A stretch of DNA of 64,000 nt from the NCBI GenBank assembly GCA_039621445.1, contig CP154955.1:13772918-13836917 (forward strand), written 5' to 3'. Below the pieces are notes generated by a model. That model saw nothing but the letters and a program-made list of their open reading frames with translations. It was not told where the DNA came from and ran no database searches. This document shows positions 56,591 to 64,000 of the stretch, in pieces (the first letter of the stretch is position 1; each line of letters starts with the position of its first letter). This stretch comes from Euglena gracilis (lineage: Eukaryota; Euglenida; Euglenophyceae; Euglenales). The position numbers were made by a program, and so were the translations under genes.

Positions 56591-56639
56591 GCGCGGGCTT
56601 GCCCAAAGTCCCTTCTCCGTTTGAAAACTAACCTCCCAT

Positions 56640-57215
56640 AGGCCCAGCAGTCTTCTTTTTAACTGAGAAGACCCCCCCAGATGGGAATGGGGATGAGGGG
56701 GATGGATGGGTCTGGGGCCGGGATTGATGGGTCCCAAGCTGGAGGCCCAGGTATGGGCTTCGGCGCAAAGCGCCGAAACCCATGTTTCTGACGCAAATTT
56801 TTTGAAGCTCTTTTGGACCCAATTTTTTTGACCAAAATTTTGAAACCAAAATTTTTTTGGGATATGCCCTCAGACGGCCCGATTTTGGGGTCCCCCCTCC
56901 CCAGGGGGGTGCCAGGTTTTTTTTTTTAAGTTGTGTGCCTACCCCACCCCGGCGGGGGGGGTGCTCGGGGCAGGCACCCCATAGCACCCCTGCCGATCCC
57001 CCGGGGGGGGGTGAGGGTTGTAGGGTTTCGGTGGTGGGTTGGGCAGGCACCCCTGTCCGGCGACCGATCCCGTTTTTTTTACCCTTTTTTTGGCAAGGAC
57101 CCACCCGACCCTGGGTACCCCGGGCTCCCCCCCCCCCCGGAGGGGTGTGCCTGCTATGGGCAGGCCACCCTACAGCACCCACCCACCCCCCTCCCCCCGG
57201 TCGGTAAAAAAGCCA
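56640..57215. mobile_element. Hairpin-core element(s) between B10 and B11
   Basis: Begins with CAGTCTTCTTTTTAACTGAG, a diverged CAGGCTTC-type end. It then has TTCGGCGCAAAGCGCCGAA (about 56759) and the string GGGCAGGCACCCC / GTGCCTGCTATGGGCAGGCC. It ends near GGTCGGTAAAAAAGCC. It looks composite and has no target duplication. Confidence 0.55.
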
Positions 57216-57475
57216 GGGGGTGTCTTGGCTTTTTTCTTTAAATGAAAGAAAAGCGAAAGAACGCAATGCGATTTTCATCCAAACGATAATTCTATCAACT
57301 GAAGATCATTATAATCCAATCGTCCTGCTTTTTGAAATATCGAACAACCTTCCCCCCGGGGTCTTCAAAAGGAGCCTTCCTCCCTGCATTGGCAAGGTCT
57401 TGCCAATGGCCCTTTTCCAACCGTCCAGCCATGTGCTTTTTGTCCGAGCAGGGCGACTCCCGCTGCCCCCGCCAG

Positions 57476-57619
57476 TGGTTCCTGACGTACGGCAACAAGG
57501 CCGGCCTGGTGATCCGCCTCTTCATCTCCATGTTCGTCAGCTTCGTGATCGGCTCGCTCTTCTTCGACCTGCACCTCACGGACTACAACGCCAAGACGGG
57601 CGTCGTCTTCTACGCCATG
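57476..57619 (+). CDS. Gene B exon B11: TMD1 helix 1
   Basis: WFLTYGNKAGLVIRLFISMF and then VSFVIGSLFFDLHLTDYNAK. This equals the protist ABCG stretch KRQLTLTLRDKAFL..R.....(hydrophobic)..GS.F, the first helix of membrane domain 1. The acceptor CGCCAG at 57475 gives the expected spacing after KRP; GAGCAG at 57451 is an alternative. After FYAM the sequence runs straight into GGCTTTCTTAGCCGGAGGGG, an element end, so the donor is not resolved. Confidence 0.8.
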
Positions 57620-57894
57620 ACCCGGGGCTTTCTTAGCCGGAGGGGTCTTGCCTCCCCTCTTGTCTTACCTCACCCTCGGAGGGGGGGAGGGGGCAAGATC
57701 TTTCCCCGCCACACCCTGACACACTATTGTGTGCAAAGGACATACCCCTGCATTACCAAGAGAAAATCAAATTGCCAGAATTGGAGGAGGAATAAATATA
57801 AAACGACAGGAAAAATAAAAATTAAGGTAAATAAATACAACATATATAACACATATAATATAAAATATATAATATAAATATATAATGTAACATA

Positions 57895-58288
57895 CCCCCC
57901 CCCCTATGTCCAACGACCCCCCTATGTCCAATGACCACCCCCCCCCCCCCCGGTCAGAGGACACCTTTTCGGAGGTTTGACCAAATTTTTCGTCCCGGCG
58001 CGAAGCGCCGGGACGAAAAATTTTGCCCAAGAATTGGCCAAAAATTTGGCCAAAATGCCATTTTTGACACTTTTTGGACAAAAATTTGCCAAAATTGCCC
58101 AAAATTTTCGGCGCGAAGCGCCGGAAGGGAAAATTTGGGCATTTTTGGGTGGGTAGGGACCCGGGTGCCCACCAACTTTCTTTTGACCCCATGTCCAACG
58201 ACCACCCTCCCGGTCAGAGGACACCTTTTTGGTCACTACCCTATGTCCAACGACCACCCCCCCGGTCAGAGGACAGAGGTTACCGGTC
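57895..58288. mobile_element. TATGTCCAACGACC-family copy, right end replaced
   Basis: Preceded by TA. It has the left end, both hairpins (CCCGGCGCGAAGCGCCGGG at about 57995, TCGGCGCGAAGCGCCGG at about 58108) and internal CGGTCAGAGGACACC modules. The final TTGGACATA end is missing after TTACCGGTCA. The interior is nearly identical to the 51631 and 55346 copies, suggesting recent spread. Confidence 0.85.
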
Positions 58289-58873
58289 AAAAACGGGGAT
58301 ACATCCCTCCCATTTCTTCCTGAACCATATTTTTGACTATAGCTTGACTGTTAGTTAACCTAAGTTATCCATCGTCATCCATATCTGGGATTTATACTCG
58401 CACGTTGTTGTCTGAAGTTTTTTTTTAAATATCAGTATTTTGAGGCATCTGTGGTTAGGTGTATGCAAATTTAGAAATTAAGGTCGTTCGCGATCGGTTT
58501 TTGCCAGATCGGGGAGTTCTAAAAAACCCTCTGGCCATGATGTCCAACTCCATGGCGTTCAGTGCGGTGCCGGCCATCGTGTGGGGTGGCCCCTCACAGA
58601 GGCACTTTTTCATGAGGCCCTCCTGTTTGAGTTGGTGAGACCAAAAAGAAAGTGCGTGCTCTGAAACCCCCGGGGTGGCAGGGGAGTGCAAAATAAACCC
58701 AAAGCCACTGAAGGCAGGGAAGGAAAAAGATAAGCTGCATTTTTCCGGGTACTTTCTGGGGATGGCGACCCCCCCCCCAGGAAACTGTCAAGCCTGAGAA
58801 TCTGTCAGGGTCCGGTCCCATCAGGCCGTGGCTGTATGTGGCTGTATTTCATCCAACTGCTGTGCCCTTCCCT
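58289..58873. other. Gene B intron, no gene seen
   Basis: Unique sequence. A CTGTCAG-family fragment (GGAAACTGTCAAGCCTGAGA) lies at about 58780. Confidence 0.6.
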
Positions 58874-59275
58874 CCCCTATGTCCAATGACTGGTGATGTC
58901 TGTCCTCCAACTGGGGGGGGGGGTTGTTGGACATATGGTTGTGACCAAAAAAGGCGTCCTCCGACCGGGGGGTCAGTCTTTGGAAAAGGGGTGTAAAAGA
59001 AAAATCCCTAGACCGGGGGGGGGGTGCCTGGGTACAGGGGACACCCCCCCAAAAAGGTCAAATTTCCTTTCGGTGCTTCACAATATAAAAAATAGAAAAC
59101 TTGACAGTTTTGACAATTCTTTTGTCCAAAATGTACCCAAAATGGCATTCGGGCAGCAAAACTTTTGGCCCACCAGCGCTTTACAAGCCAAGAATCTGAC
59201 AAAGCACAGAAAAGGTGTCCTCCAACCGGGTGGGGGGGTTAGACATAGGCGGTCATTGGACACAGGGGGGGGGGT
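58874..59275. mobile_element. Diverged TATGTCCAATGAC-family element, no GC hairpin
   Basis: Inverted ends CCCCTATGTCCAATGAC and GGTCATTGGACACAGGGG around about 400 bases with GGGTTGTTGGACATATGG and TCCTCCGACCGGGGGG modules. No GGCGC hairpin is evident inside and TA is not clearly duplicated. It is an older or distinct subfamily. Confidence 0.7.
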
Positions 59276-59477
59276 TCATGTCCCAGAGGACGAAGACACC
59301 TCCAGAGCATCCTTTTCCGCCCAGTGGCGTTTCGGGCTGAATCTGCGGCAACGTAACACAATTGGGTGAATTTGAACTCCCACAGTGCTCCCAGAAGCCC
59401 AACGGTCACGCAGGCGGTTGAAAAGGCTTATCACGCCCCACATCAACAGTTTGTATGATCAGGAGTGACGACCTCCC

Positions 59478-59601
59478 CTACACAACACACACACACACAC
59501 ACACAAACGTATGCCGCATGCACATTTACGCACGCACATGTGCATGCATGCACATGTGCATGCATGCACACGCACGCGCGGGCACACACACATACGCAAA
59601 C
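59478..59601. repeat. CA / GCATGCA microsatellite
   Basis: A CA run, then alternating GCACATGTGCATGCATGC palindromic steps, ending just before exon B12. Confidence 0.9.
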
Positions 59602-59631
59602 AGTAGCCTCTCTCTAATCTTCCTCCCACAG

Positions 59632-59768
59632 GATTGTTTGCAGTGTCGTGCCCCCGGAGAGCCACCTCAGCCCCGTAAACGGCCGCCACATCCTCTACCG
59701 GGAGATGGCGGCCAACTTCTACCCCCCGGTGTCGTGGGTCACGGCCTGTCAGTTGGCCGACATTCCTA
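59632..59768 (+). CDS. Gene B exon B12: TMD1 loop and helix
   Basis: After CTTCCTCCCACAG: VCSVVPPESHLSPVNGRHIL then YREMAANFYPPVSWVTACQL. It aligns at matching spacing with the protist ABCG segment ...P.F...R.VFYKQR.ANF...ASFVLA..... A GC donor (GCGGGG at 59769) gives phase 1, which B13 completes as LADIPTAEALLF. Confidence 0.8.
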
Positions 59769-59769
59769 G

Positions 59770-61146
59770 CGGGGCCGGGGGCTTGGGGTCGGGCTTTCAG
59801 AATGGGGAGAGCATTCACATGTATTTCTTCCTTTGGTGTCTTTTTTTTGAGCGAGGCGAAACCTTGCATATTATCATGTCATTTTTGTGGGGGGTTTTTT
59901 CTCGTCCCGTGCTTCGAGGGTATTGGATGCTTCCCTCCCCACCAGTATGATATGCGCCATTTAGGGCTTTATGCTCCTTCTTGAGGTGGCAAGCTGAGGG
60001 GGAAAAAGCTTGTGGGGCTGTGAAGGAATTTTGTTGCCTCAAACTTTTTTTTGGGTGTTCTTTTCCTACGGCATTTTTCATTGGTTTTTGATTTAGTGTG
60101 CTGGATTAGTCAGTTGCGATTTCGTTATGGATAATTTTTAAAACATTTTCCAGGGAGAATTGTGAATGATTGTTCAAATGCTGCATATGCATGCATACAA
60201 TGCATGTAGCATTACAAAGACCGAATTTGTGGAGGTGATTTTCTGCTCTCAAGCAGAAGTTTGTACACTCTGGGAGACTTAAATAATATTAAAAATGGAA
60301 CTTTTGTTTTTTTTCTATCTTGTGTGTTGCCTTTTTTGAGAAATGTGTGACTGTGTTTTGTCAAGAACTCTGATTGTGCTTTCTATACATTATGTGGCAG
60401 GCGAGTAAACCCCCCTCCCCAAATAACCCCCCCAAATAACACCCCCCCCCCCTCGGGGGCCGATAACACCCCCAAAACACGCCCAAATAACCCCCCCCTG
60501 TTTCCTTTTGGTTTTCCATGTGAAAATAACCCCTCCCCCCAAACAACACCCGCCCCTCGGGCCCCAGTTCGAGTGCCCAAATAACACACTGGGGGGTGTT
60601 ATTTGGGGTGGGGGTCAGTTGGCAGGCCCCCCCGGGAGGGCCTGCCAACCAACTAACCCCCCCTGCACAGGGTGTCTCTGGGGTTATGGAAGGAGCCGGG
60701 TTAGGGTTGTTATTCCGGGCCAGGCATCTTTTCAAGTCAGAAGACCCCCCTCCGGGGGGGGTGGGTGGGTCCGGGCCGGACCCCCCCCCCCAAGAAGGGG
60801 GGCTGCCGGGCCGGAAGAAGGGGGGCTGCCCCCGCGCCGAGGCCCCGCCTCTCCTTGGCCGGGGGCTGCACTGCCCAAAGGCGGCCGGAAAGCCGACGAA
60901 AAGAAACGTGGAGACCGCCGATCCCGGTTTTTTGGGGCATCGCCCCCGAAAGGGAGGTCGTTGGGTTGCACGGACAGGAGAAGGGCTATGGTCGACCGCA
61001 AGCAGAAGCTGTCAGGCGGCGCGGGTGCGGCCCCCCCCCCCTTCTCACGGCCCGGAACAACCCCCCCCCCCCCAGAGATCCCCTTTGCAGAGGGGGGCCA
61101 GGGGGGGGGGGCTGCCAACTGCGCGCCTGCCACACACACATACACA

Positions 61147-61180
<34 letters not shown>

Positions 61181-61565
61181 GCCTTGGGCCAACCAAGCCG
61201 GAGCTCATAAACCCACGGCTGTTGATCACCATGTCGGTGGGGAGGGGCAGGTTTCAACTCAAGGGCAGGTGGGGGTTTGGATCCCCCCGAGGAATCCCCA
61301 TGACATACCGAAACAGTGGCGCTGGAGGGAAATTTTTGGCTTTCGGGGGGGCCCGTCCGCCTCCCCCCCCCTGTTCCATCTCCCACCAAACCCCATACAC
61401 CAGGTCCCCTGCCCCCACACCATCCCCTCCAGCCTCACAGATCTTTGGTAAAACTTGCATTGTTTTTTTTGTAGTTTTTTTTTTGGATGATCCATGCTGT
61501 CTTCCCCCCTGGGGGGCAAACAAAACAGACCCCCCATCGGCGCCCCTCGCCCCGCCGCATCGCAG
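59770..61565. other. Gene B intron
   Basis: Holds CCCAAATAACACCCCC direct and inverted copies at 60412-60615 (GGTGTTATTTGGGG at about 60596) and a C/G-run block with an end-like CAGGCATCTTTTCAAGTCAG at about 60721. It also holds a CA run at 61131-61180. No exon fits the missing parts of TMD1 here. Confidence 0.5.
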
Positions 61566-61669
61566 CGGCGGAGGCCCTCCTGTTCTGCACCATCGTGTAC
61601 TGGATGTGCGCGTTCTCCCCCGTGGTCTCCGACTTCTTCGTCTTCACCAGCGGCGTGTTCCTCGTCAAG
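61566..61669 (+). CDS. Gene B exon B13: TMD1 helix IVYWMC
   Basis: After CCGCATCGCAG: AEALLFCTIVYWMCAFSPVV then SDFFVFTSGVFLVK. IVYWMC is a near-diagnostic run in oomycete-type ABCG proteins (AETLIFGSIVYWMCGF). The donor AAG-GTCGGC at 61670, phase 0, leads to B14. Confidence 0.88.
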
Positions 61670-63948
61670 GTCGGCATGGTGTCCTCCCAGAGGGGTTTGG
61701 AAGGCAAGCCTACACCACCAGGGTAAATTGTAAGAAATGTGAGTTTTGGGTGGGGCCGCCCTGGACCCTCCTGCCCCTCTCAAGGGGAGACCGACCCTGG
61801 GGGGGGGGCACTTGGACCTCCTGAAAAAGGTCAAATGTTTTCTTTTGCTTTCGCTTTTGCCCCTTTTTAGAAAAAGCATTTTTGATATTTTTTTTTGCCC
61901 AAAAAGTCTCCAAAATGGATTTTTGGGCCGATTTGAAGGATGGCACTTCGGTTCGGACCCTCCCAGGATTTTCACCCCCGACAAAACAGCGGCGCAGTCA
62001 GCTGACCGATTTTTTTGCTCGGCGCGATCCTTTACATCGAACCCTTCATATCGAGCCCACTAGTTTGGGGAGGAGTGCAGGGTTCAGTGTAAGGTGAGGT
62101 GTAAGTGAATGGGGTTCAGGTGTGGGGTGCCCCCCCCCCCCCCCGACCAGAGGGGGGTCCACACTCCCCCCTGCCACAGGTTCCGAACCGACCCGGAAGG
62201 GATACCCGGGACCTCCCTCAAAAGGTCGTTTTTTTCTTCCGGTGAATTGTGCCGAACGCTTTTGCATTTTTGACAAAATATTGCCTAAAACGTGCCCAAA
62301 ATGGTGCTGTTGGCCGTTTTGGTGTCAAAGTTTTTTTGGAAGGTGCTTCGCGTGTGGCCGAAATTTGTTCCCAAACGGTGCCACTGTTAACCCCCTTCCT
62401 GGACTGGAGGGGGTGGGGCGAGGTTTTTTAGGCCTACATTTGGCCAAATTTTTGAGTCACATTAAAGTTTGGCCTATCCCCCCCATCAGGAGCCCCCCAG
62501 GGTTACTATACGAACAGAGTGGACCAAATCACATTGCAGAAAATCACATCACATCACATCACATCACATCACATCACATAATATCACATTACATCAGATC
62601 ATATTGCGGAAAAACTGTGGGGGGTTCTCCAGTGATTCGTGCCAATGTGGGAATTCTATGTGTTTTTTTTAACATATTTTCCCTGATTTTCCCCCCAAAA
62701 ATCCAAAAGTGTCAAAAGCTGGGCTTTTTTGGGAGGTTTTGGGGTTCCAAATTTTTGGGCGCTTCAGGCAAGTCACTGCAAAAATTTTCCACTAGCTGGG
62801 TCTCCTAGCAGACCTCCCCTCTTGGGAGGCACTTTGGGGATTCCACTAGAACGTGCACTGCTAGCTGCAGTCTAGCCACGGGATTCTGCAAGTCCTTAAG
62901 CCGAGGCATGGTTTGGGTGTGTGTGGGTAGTCCCAAACTACTCATGCTAGTCCTATCATAAGGCCTCAAAAGCACACAAACACACACTTGTGTATGTAGG
63001 TGCCTTGTTTAACCTCGGCCAAAAGGGCTGAAGCCAATCTGGAGTTCGAATGGCGGTCAAAATCTGCAAAGTTGAAAAACGTGTCTTTTGATGGGTTGGG
63101 TGATTGTGGGGGGGTGGCCCCAGGATGCCATACATCATTTCCCCCCTCGAATCGACCAGTTTTCAATCGAATGCGTTGGACCTGCAGCAAGGGGGGGATT
63201 CGGTTTGAATTTTTTCGCAATTTCTTTCAAAATTTTTAGTGCATTTTTGTTCTGCTTTTTTAGCACTTTTTCGTGATTCTTTTTTTTACCCAATGTTTGC
63301 ATGTTTAAACATTTTTTTCATTTTTTTTTTTAGCATTTTTTGATTTTTTTTAAAAAAAACTGACATTTTCCTCATAATTTCACACAATTCATGCTTTGGT
63401 GGTATTATTTCGAGGATTTTTTTTTGCACTTTCATGAACCTCTTTTTCTCAGATTTGCACATCTTCCCCCTCATTTTCCCCAAAAATGCGCATTTTACGC
63501 ATTTTTTTTTGCACGGTTTGCTTTTTTTCAGGGCTCTGCCTTCACAGTTACATTTATTTTTGGCGAAACCAAGGGGGCTTGTTGTTTGCGGGGGGTTCTA
63601 ATTGGGGGGCTGAAATGAAGGTTTAACTTTGGTCCAAATAAATCCCAGAAAAAATGCAATTCATAATAATGATCATGACCCTCATAAAAGTAACGTAAAT
63701 CTAATGGAAACAGTGGTAAACAAATGATGAATCCGACACCCAAACTGCCTTGTACGAGGCCCAAGGTTAGACTGTTGGGACCAATCGTGGGAGGGATCGG
63801 CTGCCTTTTGAAGCATTTGGCCCATGATGTGAGTGAGAAGGGGTGTTTTTTGGGTGTTTTTGGCGGGTTGGGTGCTGTCCCTGCTCTTCCTGTCAAGGGT
63901 TTTGTGAATGAATCGCTGGCGCTGTGGCGACCTCTCAATTATAAAAAG
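61670..63948. other. Gene B intron, no gene seen
   Basis: Includes a C run with an end-like CCCCGACCAGAGGGG at about 62135-62155, the ACATC array at 62539-62605, CTAGC-rich motifs at 62795-62875 and a T-rich stretch at 63230-63540. No coding signal. Confidence 0.55.
62539..62605. repeat. ACATC pentanucleotide array
   Basis: About eight pure CACAT/ACATC units followed by four diverged ones, in a gene B intron. Confidence 0.95.
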
Positions 63949-64000
63949 GCCCCTGTGGCCTTCTTCCGCTTGTTCGGCCTGCTGTCCCCAAATGACGTCC
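63949..64000 (+). CDS. Gene B exon B14 (cut by window edge): TMD1 helix
   Basis: After TATAAAAAG: APVAFFRLFGLLSPNDV, in the phase left by B13. The family has W/F-F-F-L-x-x-x-x-P-N at this point, in the helix after the IVYWMC helix. It runs off the right edge. Confidence 0.7.

Larger units (their letters stand above)
39495..64000 (+). other. Gene B: 5' half of a second full-length ABCG (PDR-type) transporter gene
   Basis: Fourteen exons in order encode an N-terminal segment, the complete first NBD, the linker, and the first membrane domain up to the right edge. Exon phases close at B1/B2, B2/B3, B3/B4, B5/B6, B6/B7, B7/B8, B8/B9, B12/B13 and B13/B14, so the model is well supported. The membrane domain looks closest to protist (oomycete-like) ABCG proteins (KR..LT...KA, IVYWMC). 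It is in the same orientation as gene A, so the two are tandem paralogues or neighbours. The start codon was not found. Confidence 0.8.

Noticed and set aside
54102-56631. Poly-Val, poly-Leu, poly-Cys, poly-Gly, poly-Thr and Asn-His frames
   Set aside because: Trinucleotide array read in different frames.

Overview
This is a eukaryotic nuclear window, almost certainly from a protist or alga. Short GC-rich exons with matching splice phases are spread through kilobases of intron, and the introns are packed with simple repeats, C/G homopolymer runs and short transposon-like elements. I see no operons, ribosome binding sites, rRNA or tRNA. I cannot name the species. The recognisable protein resembles the full-length (PDR-type) ABCG transporters of protists such as oomycetes. 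Some junctions only work with GC-AG introns.

Two ABC transporter genes lie in tandem on the + strand. Gene A (about 1.9-21.5 kb) is the 3' half of a full-length ABCG/PDR transporter: the end of the second nucleotide-binding domain, the second membrane domain and the stop codon. I place eleven exons, and most junctions agree in phase. Gene B (at least 39.5 kb to beyond the right edge) is the 5' half of a second one: an N-terminal segment, the whole first nucleotide-binding domain and most of the first membrane domain, in fourteen exons. One of these is a 34-nt microexon carrying Walker B. The first ATP site of gene B looks degenerate (signature LTDGQ, catalytic Glu replaced by Asn, no switch His), whereas gene A keeps its second-domain HQPS switch motif. 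The two ATP sites of PDR transporters are commonly unequal in this way.

Between the genes (21.5-39.5 kb) are a 1.4-kb imperfect tandem duplication, two orphan Cys-containing exons at 29.5-29.95 kb (perhaps the start of gene B), a 5.6-kb G-rich minisatellite of 11-bp units (GTAAGGGGTGG) and an unrecognised ORF at 36.6 kb.

The introns hold huge arrays (GTGCGT, CAGTA, CA, GTT/GGT), a roughly 460-bp-armed inverted repeat at 10.1-11.2 kb, and several families of small non-autonomous elements. Some have CAG...CTG ends and 8-bp target duplications, as in hAT transposons. Others have CCCCCTATGTCCAA-type ends between TA dinucleotides. Families with different ends share an interior of C and G runs around a short GC hairpin, usually closed by a GAA or AAA triloop. 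This shared hairpin core is the most promising candidate for an undescribed element system.
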